Of a DNA stretch of 64,000 nt, positions 38,460-50,300 are shown one piece after another. The position numbers and the translations under genes were made by a program. A model generated the notes under the pieces. That model made no database searches. It was given only the letters and a program-made list of their open reading frames with translations, and was not told where the DNA came from. This DNA is from Mallotus nudiflorus (taxonomy: Eukaryota; Streptophyta; Magnoliopsida; Malpighiales; Euphorbiaceae). The DNA lies in the NCBI GenBank assembly GCA_947683625.1, contig CANTUR010000069.1, forward strand, positions 3,162,001 to 3,226,000, in the 5' to 3' direction. Every line of letters starts with the position of its first letter. Positions within the stretch are counted from its first letter, which is position 1.

Positions 38460-40300
38460 GAATGTGAATCGAATCTTACGACTCGATTCCCGATTTTCGA
38501 TTCACAAAGCTGGGATTTCAATTTTCAAGTTGAATCTTGATTTGACAAAATTGAACAAAGAGATGAAGAAAGTGGATAATATATTTCCTTTCACCAGGGT
38601 TTAAAATGATGTGCTATATTTGGTTGTTCTAATGCAACTTCCTAATCCATATATTCCTTGTGCATTTTCGCGTGACCTCTAGTTATGTGGAGTAAGAACT
38701 GATGGCAATGCTGCAGCAAAGGCATTGTTTTGGCAACCAAGAAAGGGCCTTTCATATGTATTGACATTTGAATCGGAGCGAGAAAGGAATGCAGCCATAA
38801 TACTTGCCAGGAAATATGCTTATGATTGCAATGTGAGCCTCTTTTTTGTTACTTTTTTATGCTTATATATGTTTTAGCATTATCAGATTTGCCTCTTTCC
38901 ATGCATCTTTGAAAAATTCAACATAAGGGAGTACTAATGTTTTGTTTAAGGGTCCATATGGTTCACCAAAAATAGAAGTGTCGGAATTGAAATGGATTAT
39001 TTCAATTTCCTAACATTTAAATCGCTAACATTTGTGCAGAAATAGGAATGAGATTCCTCTATTAATGGAAATTCCTTATTCCCCCTAGCTCATAAGAATG
39101 ATTTTCTTTCACTAAGAAATAAAGTCAAACCAACCATAAATTAATCCAAACATTTAAATAGTCATATGGCATTTAAAATTTATAAATATAATATATAATT
39201 CAAAAATTAATTATTAAAATATTTAATAAAGAATATATATTAAAATAAATAATAATTTTCATAATAATTTTTTAAAAATTATGATAATATATTAAAATAT
39301 TTTAATAAAGAATTCATATTAAACTAATAAATAAATTTTATGATAATTTTTTAAAAATAATAATAATATTTTAGTGAATAAATAAGCACGTTTGAAGATT
39401 TTTTTTATAATAGATAATTTTAATGCTTTTTCTAATGTATAAAAATATTTTAATAGACAAATACCATTGACTCCGATTCTGTAGTGTATTAAACTTGTTA
39501 CAATTTTCATTCCATTTCCGATTTCTCTCAATTCGGATTACGGAGCATAAAGCAAATGGGTCATAAGATTACTAGGTTCACCATTATAAGTTTATGTTTC
39601 CAAAAGTACAGAAAATAGGCAACAAAATTTTTAAGTTTTTGATGGATATTCTCCTCCCTGCACAAGTGAACTGAATGTATAAATTTATGAGGAATAATAT
39701 AAATGTTCTGTCTAGTGCATAAATCTGGAACAGTTTGGAAGCACCTTGAACCTTTGTTTGAACCAATTGCACACAACAAGTTATGCTTATACACATTAAA
39801 TTGACATCTTTAACCTCATTTTATTCAAAACTTTTAAGAAGGGAGAGAAAGAGAGTTATAGATATACAGAAAATTGGGTGAGGAAATAAAATGAGTGCTA
39901 GTAGAGAGACTTCAGGGTTCAGTGAGAAAATCAAGTAAAAATTCAAGGCAAAATTACTATTTGAATACACAAAATTTTGTGTAAGCGTCCATTGCTCCAA
40001 TGCAAGGAGTTTATAAAGGTTAAGAAAAATGTAAGTTGAGGTGTGTGGTATATTCAAATAAAAGTTCAAGGTACCACCAGGTTTTTCTACAAAGTAGAGG
40101 GGCAAATCATGTATGATGCCCTATAATTTCAGAAAAGGAATTTTGTGGGCTGTCCTTTGATGTTGTCACTGATACTTTTTTTCCAGGTAGTCTGCCTCTT
40201 TATTTTTCTATTTTGTATACACTTAATAATGTTTTAACTTCTGACATACAATGCGATGCAATGACAGGTCATACTTACAGGACCAGACGATCAAATATAG
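27702..40300 (+). CDS. SCAB1: SCAB1-like actin-binding protein (stomatal closure), 12 coding exons
   Basis: Coding exons: 27702-27986, 28707-28835, 29422-29514, 30110-30256, 31621-31689, 32088-32171, 32882-33062, 34557-34673, 34877-34935, 36809-36943, 38683-38832, 40268-40300. All introns are GT/AG, and the exons join in frame to 493 codons, close to the Arabidopsis protein. SCAB1 is a plant-specific protein that binds, bundles and stabilises actin filaments and tunes stomatal closure. Visible landmarks are MTKISPEIEEMVRTEV at the start, QLSDQHKRLSVRDLASKFD, LEGHVLLKKLRDALESLRGR, AEIESARAVVQRFGEAL and LIEEVQEARRIKLLHQPSK. Residues about 90-280 are the charged coiled-coil part. About 285-375 (IQWYRVSSDGSQKEAISG, APEPFDVGRVLQADI) fit the Ig domain. 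About 385-493 (RIKLCRGWITKARE, LTFESERERNAAIILARKYA, LTGPDD) fit the PH-like domain. The start ATG is the first after the 5' UTR intron. No stop or frameshift is seen. Confidence 0.95.
33290..34115. mobile_element. possible TIR element in SCAB1 intron 7
   Basis: The left end has TCCGATGCACAGAAACGTC and GGAAACAGAAACGCC. The right end carries their inverted counterparts, ACGTTTCTGTTTCC and CATTTCTGTGTATCCG. The arrangement suggests a transposon with imperfect terminal inverted repeats inside the 1.5 kb intron. No coding is recognised and the ends are approximate. Confidence 0.4.
37070..38490. mobile_element. possible transposon remnant in SCAB1 intron 10
   Basis: AATCATACGATTCAAGTCAA near 37073 is mirrored by TGAATCGAATCTTACGACT near 38465, so the ends are approximate inverted repeats. 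The interior is AT-rich and non-coding. It includes GTTGCCATGTTGGCAAAA, a phrase common in plant non-autonomous elements, and the (AT)n run at about 38418-38456. This insertion accounts for most of the 1.74 kb intron. Confidence 0.4.
38418..38456. repeat. (AT)n microsatellite in SCAB1 intron 10
   Basis: About 39 bp of alternating AT. Confidence 0.95.
38950..39563. mobile_element. Harbinger-like MITE in SCAB1 intron 11, TSD TAA
   Basis: A 614 bp segment is flanked by TAA on both sides (38947-38949 and 39564-39566). Its ends are GGGTCCATATGGTT and, on the other strand, TGACCCATTTGCTT. A three-base TWA duplication and G-rich ends suit PIF/Harbinger MITEs. It has no coding capacity. Confidence 0.5.
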
Positions 40301-40702
40301 AACTAAATGCATCTGACCGAGGCTTTTCCTCCCCCCGACTAATATGAATATAATCAGTTTTTTTTTTTTTGTTCATAGTGTGAGTGATATGCATGTTTTG
40401 TGTTTGCAATGGTGAGGGTGAATGTGCCTTCTATATTATTTTGTATTTGGGGTTTCTACTAATCTGGTTGGCGTTGTCTTAGGCATTGTGTTTTTTTTTT
40501 CCTCATTTGCCTAATCATCGATTGTAACAAATTCATCATTTTTAATTGATTGGTTCATTTGTGGCTGATATTGCAAACAGCTATTTGTTTATATCAGACT
40601 TAGCCTGAAATCTGTTTGTAATATAAGTTTTAAGACTTTTGCATCTTAATCTAGCGAATAGTTCATAAATATGGGGCTGAGGGTGAGGTCAATGCACTCT
40701 AA
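40301..40702 (+). other. SCAB1 3' flank, probable 3' UTR
   Basis: The sequence after the stop codon is T-rich with no coding. No single polyadenylation signal stands out (AATATGAATATAAT near 40342 is a candidate). A Harbinger-like element begins at 40703. Confidence 0.4.
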
Positions 40703-41538
40703 GGGCATCTCCTACGTTGCTTTATTTCTTCAATTTGGTTCCACGTTTTGTCTCCAATGAGGTGTTATTTCATATTCTGCAAAGTTGGCTGCATATGGAT
40801 TTTTTTTCTTAAATTTCAAGATCAATTAATTGTGATAATTTGTTTCAATATAGTCCAAATAAATTTGTTCAATTTAGTCCAAATTTATATTATATTTATC
40901 ATATTATTTTTAAATGTATATAATTTTGATGTAATTATGTTTACTTAAATAATTTTAATATTGACACTTAAAATAATATTAATTTTTTACTTAAATAATA
41001 TTAATATTAAATTACTGAATTAATATTAAAATTTGGATAGAAAAAATTTAAGTGATTTAAGAAAATATTTAACAAAAATATAAAAAATAGTAGTACCCAA
41101 AAGTATATATTAAATTACATATAAGTTAATAATATGATAAATGAGAGTTAGATTCACTAATATCATTTAAATATTCATCAAAATTATTAGATGTAGGAGG
41201 TTTAAACAATTTTTTTCTTGTCACAGACGAATTAAGTACAAAAATGCTCATATTGCACTTTGTAATGCATTAATTGAACATTTGTGAAAAAAATATCCAA
41301 ATTCAAAACATAAATTTTATTATAAATAAATATATGGGTATATATTGTAAGTATTGAATAAATTATGAGTGTAATATGTAAAATATTTAAATAATATAAT
41401 ATTAGTATTGGATATGAATATGCGGTGAATATTTTTTTTGGAGTTGAAAATAAAGTAATTGGTTAGAGCAAATTTACTGTAGTAGATATATTTTGAAATA
41501 AAATTTACTGTATTTTAATGTTTATGGTTGGAAATGAC
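40703..41538 (-). mobile_element. Harbinger-like element remnant downstream of SCAB1
   Basis: The left end reads TAA|GGGCATCTCCTACGTTG and the right end, on the minus strand, TCA|GTCATTTCCAACC. The flanks TAA/TGA are a near-match three-base duplication. The GGGCATCTCC(A/T)ACG start is a frequent plant Harbinger terminus. A minus-strand remnant near 41150-41290 encodes TNVQLMHYKVQYEH and NNFDEYLNDISES in different registers, which suggests broken transposon protein genes. Confidence 0.5.
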
Positions 41539-42863
41539 TGATATATTCAGAATTCATAGCAAAACTTGTGTTTCATAAGGGAGGAGTGAATCTTAATGCA
41601 AAGGTAAGGGCGTGCCATTATAACTGAAGAAAATGGGTACGTTTCATGAATATAACCTCAAAAAATAAAATAAAAATCAATGTGACACCTGAAAACTTTG
41701 GGGATTAAAAGTTAAAAGTTTACATGAAAAAAAAGCAAGGAAAATCTTAGGCCAAATGCATACCCAACCCCTTATGTAAAAACTCAATGGCCTTTTGTAT
41801 TTAAAATCTAATTTTATAAACACCTCTACGATGACTTGGCAAAGCAAGGCATGACACGCGCTCCTTCTACATTTTTGGCTGAGTTAACTTTTATTAACAA
41901 ATTTTGTTTTAATCCCTAAATTTATATTTATATTTAAATTTAAAAAGGATCAAATTGATTATTTCACAAAAATATTTATAAAACATGTATTTTGCAACTC
42001 AATTAACTTTATAATTTATTAGAATAATAAGAATATTATTTTAAAATTTTTTATAAATCAATAAGTTATTTTTTTAATAAAAATTAAAATGACGTGAACA
42101 AAAATTAAAAAAATATTTTAATCTTGATAAAACCATAAAATTATATTACAAAAGCAATAAATTTATAAAGTATTATGAATTCTACATTATGAATTGTAAA
42201 AATTTAAAATTAATAATTAAATAATCAACAAAGATTAATTAAGCAAATGTAAATTTTATTTTAGTTTTAAATCGACATTAATCGTAACTATATGTATAAA
42301 TAAAATAAATGTAAATTAAAATAAGTGAATGTTAAAAAGTTATATTGAGAATTGAAAACTCAAATTAATTATTATAAATAAAAATACTTTTAAATTTTTA
42401 TTTTCTCTTAATTAATTTAATAATCTAAAAAAATTAAGAATTATTATTTTATAATTTTTATTCATAAATATTTTATTTTAAGTAACAATTAATAACTCCA
42501 AAAAATTTATAATATAATAATTTTAATTTATTAATGCTTTTTAAATTATAACTATAAATAATAAAATAAAATCCATAATATTTAAAGACTACATTATATT
42601 TTATATATATTATAAAATTTAAATATTAAATCATAAAATTTTAAAAATCAACTAAATAATAAATAGAAATTATTTATAAAGATATAAGTTTTATTTTGCT
42701 TCTAAATATATATTATTCAAGTTTATACATGTAAATAAAATATTAATTTTAAATTAAAATATCTAAATATTAAACAAATAACAATTTCTTCTTGGCCTTG
42801 AACTATATTTGTCATTCTAATTTCAATATAATAAAAATATATAAGTGTAAATAAATTAATAAT
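41539..42863. other. very AT-rich intergenic sequence
   Basis: No coding frame, RNA gene or element ends were recognised. Long A/T stretches with AATTTAAATATTAAA-type phrases dominate. Confidence 0.5.
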
Positions 42864-43178
42864 ATTAATGTTGACCTTAGCGATAATCAATCTTAATTTT
42901 TATCTTAACAAACTTAATTTTGAGCATTTAGTTTGTTTGTTTAAGTGTGTATAAGTTAGAACTCCATTGAAAGTTAAAATGAAGTATGATTATCTTGGTA
43001 TGATTCGACCTCTGAGATTCAAGGAGGTTTTTGACATCCTTAGGGCTTTATAATGAGAAAATTATCTTATTCACATTTAAAGTAGACATTTTAAGCTTTT
43101 TGAATTGGGTTTGCTTGTCAAAATCTGAGTTCATTTGGGTATGAAAATATTAAGTCAAAATTAACATATGCACCTGCC

Positions 43179-43562
43179 ATTTTAAATTACACAGCTCTTA
43201 GTATTTTAGACATATTTTGAGTTACAGAAGCGCAATTGAGGTGATTCAAAATGATATGGAAATCTAAGTCAAATATCTACAACTTTTGTGAAGAAGTGTG
43301 GGTAAATTCAAATGTATTTAATATAAAATCATGGATTCAACTTGTATATAGTTGTCTGACAGTAGTCTACATTTTAGATTACATAGCTCTTAGTATTTTG
43401 GACATATCTTGTGATATAAAAGTCCAATTGAAGTGATTCAAAATGATATGGAAAGCTAAGTCAAATATCTACAACTTTTATGAAGAAAGTATGGGCAAAA
43501 TCAAAAATCTTTAGTAGCCAATTATGGTTTCAATCCATGTATAGTTGTTTAACAATATCACC
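43179..43562 (+). repeat. 192 bp tandem duplication inside the copia solo LTR
   Basis: Two copies share AGCTCTTAGTATTTT, GTGATTCAAAATGATATGGA and TCAAATATCTACAACTTTT in the same order with a 192 bp offset. Confidence 0.8.
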
Positions 43563-45602
43563 TTCAATAATTCAAAATTATAAACATTGAATTCAAATAT
43601 AGACGTTGGAAACATTATTTGCACCTCCAACACCTTAAGAGCTGAATGGAAGTTAAGAAACTTGTTATCATTCATTCTTTCTTAAGCTTTCAATTAAGCT
43701 CTCAAATTCTCTTAAACAATTCTTTGTTTATATAATTCTTGTGAGAGTTGGCTGTGTGTTAGGAATATAATTTCTCTTCATCTTAAATCTTAGGATAGAT
43801 TAGAAGGGAAGTGAGATTTATCTCTAAAGGAATTGGTTTAAGTGTTGTCCATTAAAACATTTAGGATTTGGTTTTTTGAGTGAGCCTTGAAAACTCAAGT
43901 TGTAAGGTTATAAGAGTGAGCCATAAAACTCTTATGTAATCTCAATCTTGTGAATAAGATTGTGGGTGATTGAAAATCCTAAATTGGGGATAAGTAAGGT
44001 GGAGACATAGGTGTAATATCCCGTGTTTTTAAAATATTTTTACACTGTATCGGGATATGCAGTATTAATAATTTTGAATATGTATATATATGATATTTTT
44101 ATGAGTTAATATGTATTTTAGATCTATTTTAATTACTGTGTTTTATATACAGTGTTTCACGTAAAATTTTCCCGGGACTTTCATTTTCGGGGAAATTTCC
44201 ACGTAAACAATGTATTATTAATTATTTTAAATGTATTTACGGACTTGCATGAACTCATACATATTTTTAAATTATTAAATAAAGCCTGTGTGTGTATATT
44301 TATTTAATTAGGGTTTATTATTTCCCTAATATTTTATTAAGTATTTAATTGTTTTAATTGTTATTTAATTAATTTTATTTGGTATAAATTATTAAAATAT
44401 TAATATTTTAATGTGTGTAATTTAATATTATTTTAATATAAAGTATAAAGTATATATATATACATATATACATTAAAAATCAATAGAATTTGCAAAATTA
44501 CCATTTTGCCCCCGACAGTTTCTTCTTCTTCTTCTTCTTCTTCTCCGATCGTTCCCTCACCATTTCCGGTCGCTGCCGTGCCGTTCCTTCACTGTGGGTG
44601 TGCCGTCCGGTGTGCCACCATCTTCCCCGACCAGTTTCGCCGCCTGTGGAGGCCGTTTCCGGCGTCGAGAGAGTGATTTTGGCCGGAGAAGCCGAAAATC
44701 AACTCACCGTCGATCACGTCGATTCCGGCCACCGTTTTCGACACCGCCGGTCTCTTTCTTCTCCTTGAGCTCCGGTGAGTGTTATTCTAGCTTTGGTTTG
44801 AGCTAAAATGGTCTAGAATTGCTTAGTTTTCGATTTGTCAAATTCGGCCTATTAGGGTTTTCGATTTTTTTCGAATTGTTCTTGATTGATTCATGCTTAA
44901 TTCCTTCACAAATGTTGTTCCTAGTAGCTTAATATATATGTATGAATTTTTGTAGAATTTTTGGATATTGTTTGGATTTTTGGGTATTTTTGAATATTTT
45001 AATATTATTTTCTAATTTTCGGAAATTAATTATTTAAATTATGAAATTGGAGTTTATGGTTGAATTGGGTGTTGAAATGAATTATAGGAATTTATTTGGA
45101 ATTTTTATGAATTTCTAAGTATTTATTTTTAATTATTGAAGTTTAGGTGATTTTGGAAAATTAGGTTAATTGTGTTTTTATTTGAATTTAATTGGTTAAT
45201 TGGGTTTAATTATTAATATTATTGATAAATATGTTGAGAAAATTAATTTTGGGTAATTGTATGATTTTTGGTGAATTTTTGAAGTAATTTAAGTATATTT
45301 ATATATATAGGGGTATTTTGGTAATTTTACCCTAAATTGTCTAAAAATGTAATTTAATTGGTTTTAATATTTATTTAAGGTATAAAAATGATTTCTACAA
45401 ATTATTTAGTATTTTTAACTAATTAAAACTATTTTTCGGGAATTATTTTCAATTATATATATAATATACGATTTTTCTAATAAAATGAGTTTTAATCGGT
45501 TTTTATAGTGTTTCAAGGTCAATTATGTAATTTTTATTTATAAAATGTATTTCTGTGATTTAAGGATATTTTTGGTATTTCCTGAATTGTTCTGTGTTGT
45601 GG

Positions 45603-45765
45603 ATCCCGGTCGGTAGTCTGGAGTCCGACCGTGGGATTTTGATTGTGTTGAGCTCGTTTTTCAAAGTGTGTTTCTTTGCAGGGTCGGCTCTACTCTTTTG
45701 AGTAGAGAGATGTCCGTTTTACAGGGGAGGTTCTGCCGGATTTTTGGTAGAATTCTCGTAAAACG
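45603..45765 (+). other. conserved hairpin module in LTR (copy 3)
   Basis: GGTCGG pairs with CCGACC and ATCCC with GGGAT, with a small bulge (45603-45637). CTCTACTC pairs perfectly with GAGTAGAG across a TTTT loop (45688-45707). CGTTTTAC pairs perfectly with GTAAAACG (45715-45765) around an inner CTGCCG/TGGTAG stem. Confidence 0.65.
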
Positions 45766-46423
45766 TGATATCCAGTCGAACCCTAATTTTCGATTCCGTA
45801 TTTTAATACTCTAGATTGAATTCTAGGATTTCTGTTAGGTTTATTCTAATGTCGGTTATTTATTGCTTGTTTAGTTGCGCCAAGACCGAGGGCTAGTGGA
45901 CCAGGCCCGTCGGACCTGTCTCGTGGAGCGCATTAGGTAAGTTACTATATTATATATATATGCTTAGGATGCATGATTTAGAAAAATGCATGTTTTATTT
46001 TGACTGAATATGCATAAATAATGTGATTTATATTCAAGTATATTTTTGGTATATAATAAATTATATACATGTTTTGTAAATAAAATATATTTAAAATGTT
46101 TTTAATATATTTTTAGTTTAATTCATGATTTGATTGGATTTATTTGACATATATATACTCAAAATATACCTGGTTTATGTTTGGTATATTTCCAGTATAT
46201 ATATGGTTTATATTGTTGATTTATTTAAATTCATGCATCATTTATTTTTGTGAATGAATGTTTTACATTATTAATGATGAAGGATATCAATAGAACGTGC
46301 TACCTAGTGGGCAGCACTAGGACCGAGTACGTACCGGTACGCCTATAGTATTTAGGCTATGTTACTAACTATTTGTGGATATTGATTTGATATGATTATT
46401 GATATGTGAGATGTGGTTTGTGG

Positions 46424-46529
46424 GTGTGATTGCTGGAGCTCGGTTGACCAAGTGTCTCGGGGCCAATCACACTGGCAGTCAGACTGCTGGAGCTCGGTTG
46501 ACTTAGTGTCTCGGGGCCAGTCTACTGTC
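46424..46529 (+). other. pair of hairpins with a common loop in LTR (copy 3)
   Basis: GTGTGATTG pairs with CAATCACAC (46424-46472). GGCAGT and GACTG pair with CAGTC and ACTGTC (46475-46529), with one G-U pair replacing the A-U of copy 2. Loops carry GGAGCTCGGTTGAC...GTGTCTCGGGGCC. Confidence 0.65.
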
Positions 46530-47493
46530 CAAATGGATTAAGTGGATATATTTGGAATAAGTGAGCCTGTATGGCCAGAGTGTTGTTTAACACTATTTTC
46601 TGAGGTTGCGATATTCTAGGGTTCTATGTGATCCTTCATAAATTGGGATTTTTCAGTAAAATATATAAAAATGATTTTTCTGCATTTGTGTGTATTTGCC
46701 TGTGTATATATTAGATATATATATATACTGTTGACTGTATGCATTATCACTTAGAGTGTATGTATATATATTATAGTAATTCACTCAGTGAGGTCTGACT
46801 CCCCTCCGTTGACTATTTTTCAGGAGAGTCAACTTCCTCAGACCTCAGTAGCAGGTCGATACGCCGGATTTCTTCCGCCCCGGCTTCTTTATGTAAATTG
46901 TCTACTTGAGTCTTATTTATTTTATCTAGACACTGCAGTAGTTGTAAATTAAAGTATTGGATTTTATGTACTTTATTTTAAAGAGATGTATTATGTTGAA
47001 ACTGGATTAGTATTAAATATTATATATATGTGATGAGATGAGTTTTGAAGTAAATCCAGTTGATATGGATAATATTATGATATTATAATTTTTATTTCCG
47101 CTGCATATTATATTTTATTGTTATTATGGCATGCTTTATTTTTATTTTTAGGCTTGCTACGGGTTTCGGATTCGAAAGAATTCCCGTTCCCTAGCGCCGG
47201 TCATGGCCCCTGTTTTGGGTCGTGACAATAGGATTGTTATTGAATCCAAACTCTTTAAATTTTTGTATTCTTCATTCTTCCTTCTCAACTTCCATTCAAT
47301 TCTTGTAAAGAATTATTTTAATAGTCCTATTCACCCCCCCTCTAGGACTTTTTTCAATTAATAAAAATTATGTCTTAAAATAATAAAAGAACATTAAAAA
47401 AGTAAGAGGATTAAAATAATAATTAACAAAAATTATGAGAATCGTAAAGATTTTTTTTTTTAGTTAAGAAGTTTGGAGTAAATAATGGAGGTG

Positions 47494-49281
47494 TTTTTTT
47501 TTTTTAAAGGAAAAATGGAAAACTGCATTAATGAATAGATACAGAACAAAGTACATTAACAATAAAATCAGGGGGCTGATGCTCCCAGAACATAACATCT
47601 GAAAAAGAACCAACAGCTTAGGCTAGAGAGTGAGCCACTTGGTTCGTAAAACACCTAGCAAAACATAAATTAACATTGAAACAAGCTGTAAGTAAACTAC
47701 AACAATCAACAACAATATTGCCAAAAGGAGAGTTATCTTGACAGTGTTGCTGAATGACATTGAACACCATTAAAGAATAAGTTTCAACAATAACCGAAGA
47801 CCATGAATTGCATTTAATCCAGCTCAAAGCCTCACGTACACCAAAAGCTTCAGTAGTACGAACATCCATACAACCCAATCGAGGAACTGATTTAGAATCA
47901 ATAAATGCACCATCTACATCTCTCAAAACCAAACCCAAACCCATTTTATTTGCTGCATTAAATAGAGCAGCATCCACATTGAGCTTCTAGTAAGTTGGAG
48001 GAGGCTTAACCCAGCTAAGAGCATCTATAGAAGTCTGTTTAGCTTGGGAAGACTTAGCAATAAAGGGACATTTAAGTTACTCTTATATCTAATTAAAGAG
48101 TTGAGAACCTACAAAGTTAACCACTTGATGAGGAGAAAAAAATTTCCATTCCAAACGAAGTCATTACGAGCACACCAGATAGCCCAATAAATCATTAAAC
48201 ATAGACCCAACTCTTCACTTTTCAATCTGGAAAAAAGAAAAGAAAGCCACTCTTAGAAAGAAGAAACTGAAACAAGACCTTGAATTAAACCCAAATGCTT
48301 CCAACAATGAACATAAAAAAAGGCAATAAACCAAAGGATGTAAAATACTCTCAGAGTTTCTTCGACAAAGGCAACACTAAGAATCAACCTGCACTCTCCG
48401 ACTATGAAAGAGATCCAAAGTAGGAAGGCAAGAAGTAACAGCTCTCCACACCATGTGCTTGACTTTATAAGGAACTTTAACATCCCATAAATGTCTCTAT
48501 GGAAGAGTGCTAGTCTCAGAATTACTAGCAATTAAATCCTTAACACACTATTTATATCCACTACGCACTGAATAAACACCTTTAGAGTCAAGAGACCAAT
48601 AAAAAGAGTCAACAGAGTTATTCAAGCTTAAAGGAATTTGATAAATCAATGTTTGGTTTGCATAATTAAAAAGATCACTAAATATATCACAATCCCAATG
48701 CCAAGATCGATAAATCATAAGTTGATTAACAGTAGCATGACGTAAATGATCAGGGGCAGTTATAGAGATAAAAGGTTGAGGCCCTAGAAGCCATGGATCT
48801 CCTTAAACCTAAATTGAATTTCTATAACCAATGCGAACACAATAACCATCACGAATTAAATTATGAGCAACCAAAACACTAGACCAGATGTAGTTAGGAT
48901 TATGACCTAATTCAGCATGCAAGAAAGAACTGTTAGGGAAATAACATGCTTTATAGATATGAGACACCAAACAAGATGGATGAGTTAGAAATTTCCAAGC
49001 TTGTTTGCCCAATAGAGAAATATTGACATCATGAATCTTGCAAAAGCTTATACAATCCCAACACTTCCACATTATACCCTTTGAAGAAGCACCTCCTGAA
49101 CCCTACCAAAAAGAGTTCATAAACCTCTAAAGATCAGCACAAGGATTAAAGGGAAGAAGAAATACACTCATAGCATAATTAAGAACAACTTGCACCACAT
49201 TTTTAAGCAAAATTTCCTTCCCTACTTTAGAGAGTAACTTTTTCCTCCACCCATGAATCTGATGCTAAATTTTATCCTTTG
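47494..49281 (-). mobile_element. 5'-truncated LINE (L1-type), TSD ATGGAGGTG
   Basis: ATGGAGGTG (plus following T's) flanks both ends (47485-47493, 49282-49290). A T-run at 47494-47505 is the poly(A) tail of a minus-strand copy. From right to left it encodes the end of the RT (NISLLGKQAWKFL, YIWSSVLVAHNLI, 48809-49072). Next come a zinc-binding RT-associated domain (48253-48531 and neighbouring frames) and an RNase H domain (GLGLVLRDVDGAFI, EAFGVREALSWI, 47618-47977). The endonuclease, ORF1 and most of the RT are missing, as usual in 5'-truncated LINE copies. Stops and shifts are frequent. Confidence 0.85.
47618..47977 (-). pseudogene. LINE RNase H domain
   Basis: A 119-codon minus-strand frame. 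DAALFNAANKMGLGLVLRD, TEAFGVREALSWIK and CFARCFTNQVAHSLA match the RNase H-like (RVT_3) domain at the end of many plant L1 ORF2 proteins. Upstream coding is broken. Confidence 0.8.
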
Positions 49282-50117
49282 ATGGAGGTGTTTAAAAAGT
49301 AGAAATTTTATAAGTTAAAGTGTCTATAACATCATATTTTAAGCACATAAAACCAATGAATTTTCCATTACAATGCGGTAAAGTGTGTACTATGCCAAAA
49401 TTTTTAATACAAAAGGGGTCTTCAATTATATGGTGGCTCTACGGTCACATGCTCATGCTTTGCTTCAGAAGGTTTGGTGGTTTACGTGAGGCAGTTTTAT
49501 CAAAGTTTTGGTTAAAAAAATAGAAAAAATGATACAAACCCACTAGACGACCTGCTCAAGGAAACCGTTCAACGTGAACCCAAACCCACACTCTTAAGGA
49601 AAGTTCAAATCAAGTTCCAATTCAGACATAGAGAACCTTTACCTCATGTTTAGTTAGTCCAAACAACTAAAGCTATATCAAAACTTTAACCTTTTGAAAA
49701 ATAACAAACAAACAACAAAGGTTATTAAAAAGACACCACAATCTACTGTTTGAAAGATAAATTGATAAGTCACAAAGTGTTATAACCCGACTTTTTAAAT
49801 TATTTTAATATAAAATAGGATATGCAGCGTTAATAATTTTGAAACTATATTTGATTATTTTACTATTTTGTGAATTATCATTATTATTTATGTTTAATTA
49901 ATATATTTTACATAAACATGTCTTTAAATTATTTTCATTTTGGGAAATAGTATTGATTAAAATTTTAATTTAGAGCATTTATATTTTAATAATATTATTA
50001 TTTTAATGAATTATATTATTGACCGTAATTTTTATGAATAATACATTATTTTTGCATGCATGAATAATATTAGGGTTTAATAATTAAATTATGTGTATAT
50101 ATTATATTTTATTTGTG

Positions 50118-50177
<60 letters not shown>

Positions 50178-50265
50178 TTAATATTGCATGTGTAATTAAA
50201 TTGTGTGGTGTGTGTTTTTATGGAATTATGTATTAAAGTTTATTAAATATTATAATATAAAGTTA

Positions 50266-50300
<35 letters not shown>

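Larger units (their letters stand above)
44012..47227 (+). mobile_element. solo LTR of a Tekay-like chromovirus, TSD ATAGG
   Basis: It starts TGTAATATCCCGTG and ends TTTTGGGTCGTGACA. Perfect ATAGG flanks it (44007-44011, 47228-47232). Removing it restores the copia LTR sequence GGAGACATAGGATTGTTATT, which matches the unbroken copy at 17547-19072 on the other strand. It is closely similar to 12589-15876. Short frames around 44490-44806 come from a GC-rich block (44500-44780) present in all LTRs of this group and are not taken as genes. Confidence 0.95.
42869..47356 (+). mobile_element. solo LTR of the Sirevirus-like copia family, TSD ATTAA, split by a gypsy solo LTR
   Basis: It starts TGTTGACCTTAG and ends CTAGGACTTTTTTCA. 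Perfect ATTAA flanks it (42864-42868, 47357-47361). It is homologous, in the opposite orientation, to the LTR 17547-19072. Subtracting the insertion 44012-47227 and one copy of its duplication leaves about 1.27 kb of LTR. A 192 bp tandem duplication lies inside it (43179-43370 and 43371-43562). Confidence 0.9.

Noticed and set aside
44490..44806. GC-rich frames with arginine- and serine-rich products
   Set aside because: Part of the solo LTR 44012-47227. The equivalent stretches in other LTRs do not keep the frame.
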